Shown piece by piece: positions 1 to 9,671 of a DNA stretch of 64,000 nt. The DNA comes from Dehalococcoidales bacterium (GTDB lineage Bacteria; Chloroflexota; Dehalococcoidia; Dehalococcoidales; UBA3254). The stretch spans positions 1 to 64,000 of the forward strand of contig JAFGOB010000086.1 of the NCBI GenBank assembly GCA_016926695.1, given 5' to 3'. The first letter of the stretch is position 1, and every line of letters starts with the position of its first letter. The translations under genes and the position numbers were made by a program. Below the pieces are notes generated by a model. The model had not been told where the DNA came from and made no database searches. It saw nothing but the letters and a program-made list of their open reading frames with translations.

Positions 1-51
1 AGCCGGTGCATTTAGTGATATCTATTACCATTCCATATCTGGCCATTTGTG

Positions 52-2592
52 TTAAGCCTCCCACTTGCATACTTCAACCAGGCAGGAGTTATTGGCTTCG
101 CCTGGGGCATTTTTGGATACCATGCGGGACGGGGTCAAGAGGTTTATACATCCGCCCCTGTCGATGCTGCCGGACTTGCCTGGCTCCAGCGGATCATACT
201 TGGCTCCGGCTTCATAGGAGTGGCAGCAGCCGGGTTTGATCCTTTCGGTTACATGGGCGCTACAGATCACCGCACCCCTGGCATTGTATACTTTCACCAG
301 GTCGCCATCCCTGATGTCCCGCTTTGCCGCATCCTGCGGATGTATTCTGATCGGCCAGTAGGCGTATCCGTCCTTTTTTACGCGATGCTGCGGGATATCG
401 TCCAGCCAGAGGCTCTTGTTGTCATTATGGGTGTGATATGAGAATCTGGGATGAGGACTGATCAGTTGCAGGGGATAATCGCGCGTCAGTCTTTTGGTGT
501 TGTAACCTTCCCAGCTCGGGATATACCTGGGCATGGGCGGCCTTTCCTCATCGTCGGGATCAAACTTGAGCAGAGTCTGGGAAACAAACTCGATTTTACC
601 GCTGGGAGTGCCCAGCAGGTGCGCTCTGTCAGTGCCCATATTGGGATTTTTGGGTTCGGAGTGAAGATCGCAGGGCCGTCCTTCATAATACCAGCGGAAG
701 GAGACCAGCGGTTCCTCATCGGGCGGTATGGAGGGCACCACGAAATAGCCCTTCTTTTTGAAGTCCTCGTATTTTACATATTTCGGTAGATCGGAATATT
801 CGAAGACCTTCTTGTTCCAGTCCTCAAAGGAATTGCCCTCGGTATATTCATCCTTGATTCCCAGCCTTTCAGCCAGCAGGGTGTATATTTCATAGTCCGG
901 TTTGGACTCCCACAGGGGTTCGATGCACTGCTGCTGGTAAATAATAACGCGGTGATTGTTGCCCATATCGTTGCAGCCGTAGCCGCCTGCGCTGTTCCAT
1001 TCCGAAAGATCGGAATGCTCGAAGTTGGTGGAGGCGGGCAGGATTACATCGCCGAACCTGGTCTCGCTCTGCCAGTGGCAGTCCTGCATAACAACGAACT
1101 CCAGGTTGGGGTGCTGGTACATTTTCACCCAGCGGTTGGTCTCGGTCATAGTGCTGATAAAGGAACCGCCGTGGCGGTGTATCATCTTAATGGGAGCGCC
1201 GTTAGGTCCGGGTTCGGGACAGGTAAATTTATTAAATTGCTGCTCTACTGAGTTCCCGCAGAAGCCCTCTCCTATCCAGCTTACCGGCGGATTCATCACT
1301 ATCTCGGGTAAGAGCAGACGGTAGGCTTTCTGTGTTACCTTGTTGCCTTCGGGGAAATAGGATTTCTTGGCTACGATGCCGAAAGCATCCCAGCCGTTCT
1401 CGGAATAGCCGGGCATATTGAATCTGTAGTCGATCGGTGCTGCGCCGGCAGTCCCTCCCCAGAAATTTACACCGGGTTTGCCTACGCCCTGCATCGAGCC
1501 CAGCAATACCATCAGTCTGGCCCATTCCGTCGCATAGGCTTCACGGCAGGCGCCCGTGGCGCCGAAAATGCTGCCCACGGCCAGCATGGTCTTCTTGGCG
1601 GCCCATTCCCTGGCCAGTGCCGTAATAGTATGAGCGGGTATACCGCAGATCTCCGCTGCCCACTGGGGTGTACGGGGAGTCCCGTCTTCTTTACCCAGAA
1701 TATGCTTCTTCCATTCGTTGAAACCGGTCATGCGGTTTTCTACGAACCACTTGTCATAAGTGCCTTCTTTAATCCAGACGTAGCCGATTGCTTCGGCCAG
1801 GGCTGCGTCGGTGCCGGGACGAGGCGCCAGCCAGGTATCGCCCATGGTGCTGGCGGTGCAGTTGCAATAGGGATCGATAAAGACGAATTTAATTCCCAGT
1901 TCCTTCATCCAGATACGCCAGATCAGGTTCTCCTGGCCGCTGTACATATGAGAAGTGCTGTTTGGATCGACCGACCAGAAAATGATCTGCTCGCTGTTTT
2001 TAAGGGCGTCCTGAAGAAGCTCGGACTGTTCGCAGTGTCCCAGTCTCCACCAGTATCCCCAGGTATGAATTGCTCCCCAGTGCCAGCCTTCCCAGCTATC
2101 AGGATTGTCCTGTAGCGTGGTATAGCCCAGCAGGTTGAAGAAGCGTCCCAGAGGACCCAGCTTATAATGCAGGAAACCCCAGTTGTGATGGGAAGAAGTC
2201 ATGGCGGTTATAGCGGCCGGACCGTAGGTCTGGCGGATCCTTTTTATCTCCCCTGCGACGATATCCAGGGCTTCATCCCAGGATATCCTTACGAACTCGT
2301 CTTTGCCCCTCATTTCGGGGTGCCGCTCTCCGTTCGGATCGAAAGTTTTGCGCTTCATGGGGTATTTGATGCGGTTCTCTGCGTAGACACGCATCCTTTC
2401 CGGTACTTCATAAGACTGTAGAGTGGTCTTGCGTGGCGGCGTGAATTTTCTACCGTGTGCGTTGATCACCCATGACGGCGCATCTTCCTTATCGTCAAAA
2501 ATAATCGGGCGCATGCGTTTGATTTTGCCGTCTTCCACGTAAACCCGCACAGGTCCGCCTACTGTGCACTGTATAAACACTTGTTCTGCCAT
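52..2592 (-). CDS. Molybdopterin oxidoreductase, pyrogallol-phloroglucinol transhydroxylase large-subunit-like
   Basis: This 846-residue protein belongs to the DMSO reductase superfamily. It closely resembles, from memory, the large subunit of pyrogallol-phloroglucinol transhydroxylase, which moves hydroxyl groups between phenols without net redox change. It shares the N-terminal GGPVRVYVEDGKI stretch, PMKRKTFDPNGER and the NPDSWEGWHWG block. There is no N-terminal CxxC iron-sulfur motif, as in that enzyme. The residues corresponding to its catalytic His, Asp and Tyr and its Mo-ligand Ser appear kept (H135, D165, S166, Y389). No signal peptide is visible, so it should be cytoplasmic. GGAGGA lies 6 bases before the ATG. 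It follows a paralogue 60 bp upstream and is probably cotranscribed. A ferredoxin-like small subunit is not seen, but could lie beyond the left edge. The substrate is unknown. Confidence 0.85.
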   Translation of the reverse strand: MAEQVFIQCTVGGPVRVYVEDGKIKRMRPIIFDDKEDAPSWVINAHGRKFTPPRKTTLQSYEVPERMRVYAENRIKYPMKRKTFDPNGERHPEMRGKDEFVRISWDEALDIVAGEIKRIRQTYGPAAITAMTSSHHNWGFLHYKLGPLGRFFNLLGYTTLQDNPDSWEGWHWGAIHTWGYWWRLGHCEQSELLQDALKNSEQIIFWSVDPNSTSHMYSGQENLIWRIWMKELGIKFVFIDPYCNCTASTMGDTWLAPRPGTDAALAEAIGYVWIKEGTYDKWFVENRMTGFNEWKKHILGKEDGTPRTPQWAAEICGIPAHTITALAREWAAKKTMLAVGSIFGATGACREAYATEWARLMVLLGSMQGVGKPGVNFWGGTAGAAPIDYRFNMPGYSENGWDAFGIVAKKSYFPEGNKVTQKAYRLLLPEIVMNPPVSWIGEGFCGNSVEQQFNKFTCPEPGPNGAPIKMIHRHGGSFISTMTETNRWVKMYQHPNLEFVVMQDCHWQSETRFGDVILPASTNFEHSDLSEWNSAGGYGCNDMGNNHRVIIYQQQCIEPLWESKPDYEIYTLLAERLGIKDEYTEGNSFEDWNKKVFEYSDLPKYVKYEDFKKKGYFVVPSIPPDEEPLVSFRWYYEGRPCDLHSEPKNPNMGTDRAHLLGTPSGKIEFVSQTLLKFDPDDEERPPMPRYIPSWEGYNTKRLTRDYPLQLISPHPRFSYHTHNDNKSLWLDDIPQHRVKKDGYAYWPIRIHPQDAAKRDIRDGDLVKVYNARGAVICSAHVTERIKPGCCHSYEAGAKYDPLEPGKSGSIDRGGCINLLTPSRMVSKNAPGEANNSCLVEVCKWEA

Positions 2593-2652
2593 TAATTTTC
2601 CTCCAAGAACATGAATTTTGCCTTATGTTCTTATTTTTAGAGAATGCTTCTC

Positions 2653-5238
2653 TTATCTTTCCATTAAACGTTCTATAGTTAATCCGGCCCCTTTGTTATA
2701 AGGCCTCTTAAAGGCCTCGGGATATTTCTTCATCAGTTCATCCAGGTTTACCTTTTCAACATCCAGCAGGAAACCACCTGAGACCATGCCCGTAGCATTC
2801 CTTGAAGTGGTATTCTTCGGAGTGAGGGTATTGATTGCACCCCCTCTATCCAGCTCACCGGTAACGATAGGATCAAATCTGGCACCATGGTCCACGTAGA
2901 TGACTCCCGGCATTATCCTCTCTGTGACATAAGCCCCTAAAAGCACTCCCCCTCTCTCATTGAAGACCTTCACTACATCATGATTTTTGATCCCTTTCTT
3001 TTCGGCGTCCCTGGGGTTGATCCACATAGTCTGATAGCCGTATCCATCCGGCCCGGTTATTTTACATGTCTCAATTTCTCTCAACCACTGCATATCGTCA
3101 TGCTGGGAATGCACCCTCCATCGCGGATGGTTCGAGAGGCAGAGGAACGGATATTTTTTAGCCCTTTCGCTGGAAAGCCTCTCGTCGTGGCCTTCGCCGC
3201 TTTCAATCCAGTGCGCTACAGGGGGCCTCCCCTTGTCATCCGGGAAATGGTCGGCTAACCTCTGGGAGTAGTATTCAAGCTTGCCGGTTGGTGTGGATAT
3301 CGGATTATTTTCCGGGTCTTCGGAAAATTTCCTCAGACCGATGTCATATTTTTGCCAGTCAGGATCATTGGGAATGACATAGTGGCCCTTCTCTTTGAAT
3401 TCTTCCCAACTAACCAGGTCTTTAATCCCGCACATGTCGAAACCGTACCGGATCCATTCTTCAACGGTTTTACCCCCGGTATATTCTTTAAGAAGCCCCA
3501 GCTTCTCAGCTATCGCGCAAACTACCTCGTAGTCGCTTTTCGATTCACCTTTAGGCTCGACGCATTTCTGGTCCAGGAAGAGCGTACCGAACTCGGCTGT
3601 AAAATTGTCAATGCCGATGTCGTCAATTTCGAACTTGGTGGTTACTGGCAGGATGATATCCGCAAACTGGCAGTCGTTCTCAATCCAGGGATGCTGCGCC
3701 ACCATGCATTCTATCTTGGGATTCTGGTATCCCCTGGCTATGCCGTTGGAATCATTCCAGCAGGTCATTAGCGCCGGCGTATCAGTCCAGATCATGTGTA
3801 TCTCCGAACATCCGTCAGCGGGGTATTTGTACTGCACGAACTGATTTTCAGTCAGTTGCCGGCAAAGGGTAGTGCCGTACCATGAAACGGGTGGATTGTT
3901 GAGGGCATCGTTGATCTTCACTTTAGAAATGATTTGAGCCGGCAGATCGTTGCCTACCACGGCAAACCCGCGGTTGGCCGGCACCAGGTTGGGATAGACC
4001 AGATGGCGGGGTACTGGTATGGTCTTTCCGAAGGACCAGCCGGGAGGGTCCATGTTGCCGAAAAGGCCCCATTCAATGGTGGTAAACATGTGGCGGCCGG
4101 GTTTTCCCAGACCCTGCATGCCCAGAAGGTATACTTCCATTCTCATGTTTTCAGTAGCATAGGGGGCGCGGGACATATTGCCGCCGTTAGCGTGCACCGT
4201 GGTGGTTGGAGCAGAAGCCCAGGTCTTGGCCAGGGCTTTGATGATCCTGGTGGGTACCGAGGTCTTTTGGGAAGCCCATAGCGGTGTTTTGGCAATACCG
4301 TCTTCCTTGCCCAGGACATAGTCCACGAACTTGTCAAATCCGACCACGTGGCTGGCGACGTACTCTTTGTCGTAGGTGCCTTCGGTAATCCAGATATAGG
4401 CTATCGCCAGGTAAAGGGCTGCATCGGTATTGGGCAGGATAGGTATCCATTTATCAGCATGTACCGCAGCTCCGTAGTTCACGTCCGGGCAGATAAAAAC
4501 CTGTTTGATCCCCAGTTCCGTGAACCAGTAGCAGAGCTGGCTGACGGTCTGTCCGCCCCAGCCCCAGGTAGTGGTCTCGGGATCGCACCCTACATACAGG
4601 AGCATATTGGTGTGTTCGGCAATATCCGGGACGAGATTGGACTGGTATGCGGCCTTACCAACGGGCTCGCATCCCCAGACATGCTTGGCTCCCCAGTACC
4701 AGCCTTCCCAGCTATCTGGATTCCTGGTCTGCCAGGTATAGCCGCCCATCATCGAGAGCAGCCTGCGGTTGCATCCGTGAGAGGCATGGACCACCTTGGT
4801 TTCGCCGTGTCCGTCGGCCTGAAGCAGGACGGCTGTGGGACCGTATTTCTTGATTACTCTTTTCAGCTCGCTGGCTATTATATCGGCAGCCTCGTCCCAG
4901 GTTATTCTCTTGTATTTGCTGATGCCCCTGTTCTGGGGATTCCTTTCTCCATTGGGGTCCCAGTCTACCCTTTTGAGGGGAAACATGGTTCTGTTGGGGG
5001 AATTGACGCGGTTCTTATAGGCCAGCGTAAACGGAGGGATAAGGGCTTTCATGCTGGCTTCGAAGACCTTTCCCCTGGCTTCTATCTTCCATGGTTTCCT
5101 GTCATATTTCCAGTCGAAGTGAAAAGGCCTGATTCTAACAATCTTTCCACCCTTCACGTCAACCTGCACCATGTTAGAATCCTCGGTTACACCGGCTCCC
5201 GAGAGTCCTTTCACTACGGTTTTTTCGTTTTCCTGCAT
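2653..5238 (-). CDS. Molybdopterin oxidoreductase, transhydroxylase-like paralogue
   Basis: This 861-residue protein is the upstream paralogue of the next gene. It has the same order of blocks: a GGKIVRIRPF start, VDWDPNGERNP, NPDSWEGWYWG, GLGKPG in the middle and a C-terminal dinucleotide-binding domain ending near DRGGAINTLTP. The N-terminal FeS motif is absent. His144, Asp175 and Ser176 match the catalytic His, Asp and Mo-ligand Ser of transhydroxylase. The catalytic Tyr position after GKPG appears to be Asn, so the chemistry may differ from its neighbour. GAGGAG precedes the ATG by 6 bases. A good promoter lies about 150 bp upstream. It may be a separate enzyme or form a complex with the downstream paralogue; the sequence does not decide. 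Confidence 0.8.
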   Translation of the reverse strand: MQENEKTVVKGLSGAGVTEDSNMVQVDVKGGKIVRIRPFHFDWKYDRKPWKIEARGKVFEASMKALIPPFTLAYKNRVNSPNRTMFPLKRVDWDPNGERNPQNRGISKYKRITWDEAADIIASELKRVIKKYGPTAVLLQADGHGETKVVHASHGCNRRLLSMMGGYTWQTRNPDSWEGWYWGAKHVWGCEPVGKAAYQSNLVPDIAEHTNMLLYVGCDPETTTWGWGGQTVSQLCYWFTELGIKQVFICPDVNYGAAVHADKWIPILPNTDAALYLAIAYIWITEGTYDKEYVASHVVGFDKFVDYVLGKEDGIAKTPLWASQKTSVPTRIIKALAKTWASAPTTTVHANGGNMSRAPYATENMRMEVYLLGMQGLGKPGRHMFTTIEWGLFGNMDPPGWSFGKTIPVPRHLVYPNLVPANRGFAVVGNDLPAQIISKVKINDALNNPPVSWYGTTLCRQLTENQFVQYKYPADGCSEIHMIWTDTPALMTCWNDSNGIARGYQNPKIECMVAQHPWIENDCQFADIILPVTTKFEIDDIGIDNFTAEFGTLFLDQKCVEPKGESKSDYEVVCAIAEKLGLLKEYTGGKTVEEWIRYGFDMCGIKDLVSWEEFKEKGHYVIPNDPDWQKYDIGLRKFSEDPENNPISTPTGKLEYYSQRLADHFPDDKGRPPVAHWIESGEGHDERLSSERAKKYPFLCLSNHPRWRVHSQHDDMQWLREIETCKITGPDGYGYQTMWINPRDAEKKGIKNHDVVKVFNERGGVLLGAYVTERIMPGVIYVDHGARFDPIVTGELDRGGAINTLTPKNTTSRNATGMVSGGFLLDVEKVNLDELMKKYPEAFKRPYNKGAGLTIERLMER

Positions 5239-5911
5239 TTTACACTCCTCGAAATCATGAATAACAAATTAAGAAGGGGATGCTGGTTTATTCGTCTGCC
5301 TGTCCGATCATTTTTTGAAATAGTGAGTTTCAATTGAAAAATAAAACAAAGCACAAGCCACATATACCCTTAACGGATATTGTTAATTTAATATATAATA
5401 TCTCATAAGGATGTTCAACTGGCCTGAACTTGCTTGCGGGCACTATCGGCCCATATTTTTATTATATTTTATATGTAGTTATTGATATTGTATGGTTGTA
5501 ACAAACACGGTTTGAAGCGGAACTGTCCGGGAACAGGTGCTCCCCGGCTTAATACCGAAGTTATTCCAGCTCATTTTGCCCCGAAATTATGTTATTAAGT
5601 TACTGGCAGATTCAGGTTGGTGCAGGTTTAGACCCGGAACAGAATGATGAAGCTCAACAGCGAAAATAAATATAACATTATATGAATTAATTGTCAATAT
5701 CGACACAAAGTATATCGAATGGTAATATCTTTAGTGTAAGTATCGGTCCGGTAGCATATAAAGCTAACGGTTGTCCCTGCATACCGGGGCTTGTTGAATT
5801 TGCTGTATCCTGAAAGAGGGCGGTATTACGTGAGTTGCGGATAACAGGAGCGGAGAAACGGATTGAAAACAGCCGGACTGAAGATAATTCTAGATGGAGG
5901 GTGAAAATCCG
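5239..5911. other. Divergent intergenic region
   Basis: This AT-rich stretch separates the minus-strand molybdoenzyme genes from the plus-strand CoA-transferase gene. It holds the promoter at 5390-5418. A weak plus-strand candidate (TTGTCA at 5691, TATCGA at 5713) may serve the CoA-transferase gene. I see no convincing open reading frame or long repeat in it. Confidence 0.5.
5390..5418 (-). promoter_or_regulatory. Sigma70-type promoter for the two molybdoenzyme genes
   Basis: Read on the minus strand there is TTGAAC, a 17-base spacer, then TATATT. Transcription should start near 5383, giving a leader of about 145 bases before the ATG at 5238. The match is by eye. Confidence 0.5.
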
Positions 5912-7219
5912 ATGAATTCCTACCTGAATGAGTATAAGCGGAAATTAACGACTCCCGAAAAGGCGGTGGATATCATAAAAAACGGTGATACTATTATCCA
6001 TGGTTTGTGTATTGCTGAACCCCCGGCTCTACTGGCGGCTATCGCAGACCGTGCCAGGGAGGGCTCTTTAAAAGATATTAAAGTCTACACAATGTGTCCT
6101 ACCGAAAATGCCGCTAACACAATCCTGGCCCCGGATATCTCCGATTGCGTTCAGACTTATACCTGGTTTGTAGAGAAATCAGACCGTGCCCTGGTTAAAG
6201 TAGGTCTTTGCTATTACGTCCCCAACTATTTTCACCAGATTCCCCGCATAATCCGTGATTTCATGGAGGTAGATGTCACCGTTACCACTATTTCCCCCAT
6301 GGATAAAGGCGGCTACTTCACCCTGGGTACCGCTAACGATATCACATCTACAGCCGCCAGGCATTCCAAACATTTCATCGTTGAGGTGAACAAGAACATG
6401 CCGCGTGTTTTCGGTGATTCCTTGATACATATTTCCGAAGTAGATGCCATCGTGGAAAATCACGTTCCGCTTATTGACGTACCGCCTCCCATGGCTCAGC
6501 CTGAAGATGACATTATAGGAAAATCAATCGCCGCAATGGTGCCTGACGGGGCCACCATTCAACTGGGAATAGGCGGCATTCCCAATGCGGTGGCTAAATA
6601 CCTTTCCGGGCATAAGGACCTGGGTATTCATACGGAACTGTTTTGCCCGGGCATGGTGGATTTGATCCAGAAGGGCGTGGTTACCGGCAAGAAAAAAACC
6701 CTTCACCCCAGGAAAAGCGTCTTTACCGCCGCCCGCGGCACTTCGGAGATGTACGAGTTCATGGATGACAATCCCGGCATTGAAAGCTATCCGGTGTATC
6801 ATACCAATGATCCGGCGATTATTGCGCAAAATGATAACATGATCTCGATAAATTCCATCATTGAAGTAGACCTGCTCGGACAGTGCAATTCTGAATACCT
6901 GGCCGGCTCCCAGTACAGCGGCACCGGAGGACAGCTTGACTTTGTGCGGGGAGCATTTAATTCCAGGGGCGGGAAATCATTTCTGGCTTTTTATGCCACA
7001 GCTAAAAAAGGCAAAGTATCCCGCATAGTCCCGCGTTTCAAGACCGGTACCGTGATCACCACCCCCCGCATGGATACCAACTACCTGGTTACGGAATACG
7101 GGATGGTCAACCTCAAAGGAAAGTCCACGCGGGACAGGGTCCTGGATATCATAAGCATCGCCCATCCCGATTTCAGGGACAGTTTGATGATCGAGGCCGA
7201 GAATATGCATTTGGTCTAG
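5912..7219 (+). CDS. Acetyl-CoA hydrolase/4-hydroxybutyrate CoA-transferase family protein
   Basis: This 435-residue class I CoA-transferase homologue moves CoA between an acyl-CoA and a free acid. The glycine-rich loop LGIGGIPNAV lies near residues 218-227. The usual catalytic glutamate is present at E318 in INSIIEVDLLGQ, followed by SGTGGQLDF. The ATG at 5912 is preferred to an in-frame ATG at 5894 because GGAGGGTG at 5897-5904 overlaps the earlier codon and is well placed for the later one. A short-chain dehydrogenase gene follows 145 bp downstream, which suggests a joint role in activating and oxidising a hydroxy acid. The substrate cannot be told. The second CoA-transferase homologue in this window (33773-35092) lacks the glutamate. 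Confidence 0.85.
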   Translation: MNSYLNEYKRKLTTPEKAVDIIKNGDTIIHGLCIAEPPALLAAIADRAREGSLKDIKVYTMCPTENAANTILAPDISDCVQTYTWFVEKSDRALVKVGLCYYVPNYFHQIPRIIRDFMEVDVTVTTISPMDKGGYFTLGTANDITSTAARHSKHFIVEVNKNMPRVFGDSLIHISEVDAIVENHVPLIDVPPPMAQPEDDIIGKSIAAMVPDGATIQLGIGGIPNAVAKYLSGHKDLGIHTELFCPGMVDLIQKGVVTGKKKTLHPRKSVFTAARGTSEMYEFMDDNPGIESYPVYHTNDPAIIAQNDNMISINSIIEVDLLGQCNSEYLAGSQYSGTGGQLDFVRGAFNSRGGKSFLAFYATAKKGKVSRIVPRFKTGTVITTPRMDTNYLVTEYGMVNLKGKSTRDRVLDIISIAHPDFRDSLMIEAENMHLV

Positions 7220-7364
7220 ATTTTGAAGGCCGCCGCGTACGTAATCGGGATTGACTTGGAATTTACGGAGAAAAATATTCCTCCAAAAACACTGTAAAAG
7301 ACTGTGGCTGTAGAAATAACGTAGTAGTTTGCCTGGGCAAGTATATACAACAGGGAGGAAAAAG

Positions 7365-8129
7365 ATGCGTTTTGAGAACAGGGTTGCTGTTATCACGGGG
7401 GCGGGGGCGGGAATGGCCAGGTCCGCCGCTGTTGCTTTTGCCGGTGAGGGTGCTCATGTGTTCATTAACGATATCGATGAAGCTGAACTGGAGAATACAG
7501 CCCGGGAGGTCCGCTCCGCCGGCGGCCGGGTAACAGCCATAGCGGGGGATGCCGCGAAAAGCGAATGTGTTCAGAATGTTGTGGGAAAGGCCCTGGAGCA
7601 GTACGGCCGGATTGATATCCTTTTCAACTATGTTGGAGGTATACCCGCCGGGATTTCGCTGAAGTCCTTTACCGAAGACAGCGAGTCTGTCTGGGACCCC
7701 GTAATCGAGCTTAACCTCAAGCCTACCCTCAGGTTTACCCGCGCCGTACTGGGCGGAATGATCCAGAGGAAATACGGGAAGATCATCAACACGGGGTCCG
7801 GGGCCGGAAGGACGGGAGTCGCCGGAATGTCCCTTTACTCTACTTCCAAAGGCGCTGTGATTGCCTTCACCAAAGCGATTGCCAGAGAAGTAGCCCCTTA
7901 CAGCATCAATGTTAATTGCATCTGCCCGGGGCCTACGGCTACTCCCACCATGCTTAAAGGTATAGAGGGCAGACCGGAACTCCTGAAGGCCTATGAGTCG
8001 ACTACTCCCATGAAAAGGTTAGGCAGGTCCGAGGAAGTCGCCGCCGCTGTCCTTTTCCTGGCTTCGGATGAGGCCTCTTTCATCACCGGGCAGGCCCTGA
8101 GCGTAGACGGCGGCCAGGTAATGATATAG
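7365..8129 (+). CDS. Short-chain dehydrogenase/reductase (SDR)
   Basis: This classical SDR of 254 residues probably oxidises a hydroxyl group with NAD(P). The Rossmann motif is T11-GAGAGMA, with Met where Ile is common. The catalytic set is S145, Y158 and K162 (YSTSK). The usual NNAG is replaced by FNYVGG. The C-terminal SFITGQALSVDGGQ is typical of the family. GGGAGG sits 7 bases before the ATG; an upstream in-frame ATG at 7329 has no such site. The gene follows the CoA-transferase gene on the same strand and ends 2 bp from the convergent radA stop codon. Alicyclic hydroxyacyl-CoA dehydrogenases such as BadH are of this type, but the substrate here is not known. Confidence 0.88.
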   Translation: MRFENRVAVITGAGAGMARSAAVAFAGEGAHVFINDIDEAELENTAREVRSAGGRVTAIAGDAAKSECVQNVVGKALEQYGRIDILFNYVGGIPAGISLKSFTEDSESVWDPVIELNLKPTLRFTRAVLGGMIQRKYGKIINTGSGAGRTGVAGMSLYSTSKGAVIAFTKAIAREVAPYSINVNCICPGPTATPTMLKGIEGRPELLKAYESTTPMKRLGRSEEVAAAVLFLASDEASFITGQALSVDGGQVMI

Positions 8130-8131
8130 TA

Positions 8132-9583
8132 CTACTCCAGCTCCTCGTCTTCGAAGATGGGCTCTGAATCAACATCGGTTCCAGGCTTTTCCTCCGCCGG
8201 TCTTTTCGAGTGTCTCCGGGAGGGGACCAGTCCTTTGAAGATGGCTTCTTTGATTGTGCTTACGGCGGTAATTCGGATGTCTTTCTGCGGCGGCAGGGAT
8301 TTCATCCCGCTGCGGGGAACAAGGCAGTCTTTAAAGCCCAGGCGGGCTGCCTCGGTGATGCGTCTCTCCAGTTGAGGAACACTGCGCAGCTCACCGTTCA
8401 GTCCGATTTCTCCTACCACCACCAGCCCCGGCCTGACTGCTGAATCATAAAAACTGCTGGCGATGGATAGGGCGATAGGGAGATCGGCGGCCGGTTCTTC
8501 CACCTTCAGTCCCCCCGCCGCATTTACCAGAATGTCCTGGTTTCCCAGTCTCAGCCCCGCCCTTTTGGATAGGACGGCTATGATCATCAGGAGCCGGTTG
8601 AAATCGATCCCGTTGGCTACCCGTCGCGGCATACCGAAGTAAGAAAGACTTGCCAGCGACTGTATTTCGATCAAAAGCGGCCGGTTGCCTTCCATCACCG
8701 GCACAATAGCCGAGCCCGTGTTCTCCTCGTGCTCGGTAATGAAGGCCTGAGAGGGATTTTCAACCTGTTCCAGGCCTTTTTCCTTCATCTCAAATACACC
8801 CACCTCGTTGGTGGAGCCGAAGCGGTTTTTCACGCAGCGCAGAAGGCGGTACGAGCTGAAAGGCGTTCCCTCGAAATACAGCACTATGTCCACGATGTGT
8901 TCCAGCGTCCTCGGACCGGCGATATCCCCGCTCTTGGTAATATGCCCCACGATGAAGACTGGTACTTCTTTGGCCTTGGCCCATTGCATCAGGCGGATGG
9001 TACATTCTCGTACCTGGGTGACATTACCCGGCGATCCGCTGATGTCCGCCAGGCCCACGGTCTGGATAGAGTCGATCACAACGAAACCGGGGCTCATATT
9101 TTCCAGCTCAGCCAGGATAACCTCAAGGTCGGTTTCAGCCAGGAGATAGAGATTATGGCCTCCTATTCCCAGCCTCTGGGCCCGCAGCTTGATCTGCTGT
9201 TCGGTCTCTTCGGCGGAAACGTAGACGGCGCTGCCTCGCAGTCCGGCGATTATCTCCGCTGCCTGGAGAAGGAGCGTTGATTTTCCGATGCCAGGCTCAC
9301 CTCCGATCAGAGAGATTGAACCGGCTACCAGTCCCCCGCCCAGCACCCGGTTCAATTCACCCAGCGGCAGCGGGGTGCGGTCGGCCTTTTTAAGCTCGAT
9401 ACTGCTGAGCTTGCGGGCGGGAGAACCTCTCACGCTGACCTTATTTGGCGGGCCATTGATGAGGGTGGTCTCGATCAGGCTGTTCCAGGCCTGGCATTCG
9501 GGACAGCGTCCCATCCATTTCAGGCTTGTCTTGCCGCACTGCTGGCAGACAAAAGTGGTCCGGTTTCTTTCCGTTTTTGCCAT
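8132..9583 (-). CDS. radA: DNA repair protein RadA
   Basis: RadA (Sms) is a RecA-like ATPase that helps process recombination intermediates by driving branch migration. This copy has 483 residues. Its C4 zinc finger is C13, C16, C27 and C30; the Walker A motif is GEPGIGKST at 95-103; the RadA signature KNRFGSTNEVGVFEM lies near residue 250; a Lon-like C-terminal domain follows. A tail of about 30 mostly charged residues ending in EDEELE extends past the usual end. The ATG lies 6 bases after a -10 element with no clear Shine-Dalgarno site, so the transcript may be leaderless. The gene is divergent from the phosphoesterase gene and convergent with the SDR gene. Confidence 0.96.
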   Translation of the reverse strand: MAKTERNRTTFVCQQCGKTSLKWMGRCPECQAWNSLIETTLINGPPNKVSVRGSPARKLSSIELKKADRTPLPLGELNRVLGGGLVAGSISLIGGEPGIGKSTLLLQAAEIIAGLRGSAVYVSAEETEQQIKLRAQRLGIGGHNLYLLAETDLEVILAELENMSPGFVVIDSIQTVGLADISGSPGNVTQVRECTIRLMQWAKAKEVPVFIVGHITKSGDIAGPRTLEHIVDIVLYFEGTPFSSYRLLRCVKNRFGSTNEVGVFEMKEKGLEQVENPSQAFITEHEENTGSAIVPVMEGNRPLLIEIQSLASLSYFGMPRRVANGIDFNRLLMIIAVLSKRAGLRLGNQDILVNAAGGLKVEEPAADLPIALSIASSFYDSAVRPGLVVVGEIGLNGELRSVPQLERRITEAARLGFKDCLVPRSGMKSLPPQKDIRITAVSTIKEAIFKGLVPSRRHSKRPAEEKPGTDVDSEPIFEDEELE

Positions 9584-9589
9584 ACCTAG

Positions 9590-9618
9590 AATGTACTGTA
9601 TTTTCCCCGGGATGGCAA
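9590..9618 (-). promoter_or_regulatory. radA promoter, predicted leaderless
   Basis: On the minus strand there is TTGCCA, 17 bases, then TACATT. The ATG begins 6 bases after the -10 box, which is where transcription is expected to start. Confidence 0.5.
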
Positions 9619-9636
9619 GGCCGGTTCACGGATAGA

Positions 9637-9664
9637 TTGATCTTGTCCTGATAAGTGCTATACT
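9637..9664 (+). promoter_or_regulatory. Phosphoesterase gene promoter, predicted leaderless
   Basis: TTGATC, 16 bases, then TATACT. The expected transcript start is about 9671 and the GTG start codon is at 9672. No ribosome binding site fits between them. Confidence 0.55.
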
Positions 9665-9671
9665 ATAACCC

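Noticed and set aside
4348..5337. 329-codon plus-strand frame opposite the second molybdoenzyme gene
   Set aside because: It mirrors a clear oxidoreductase gene and has no family motif.
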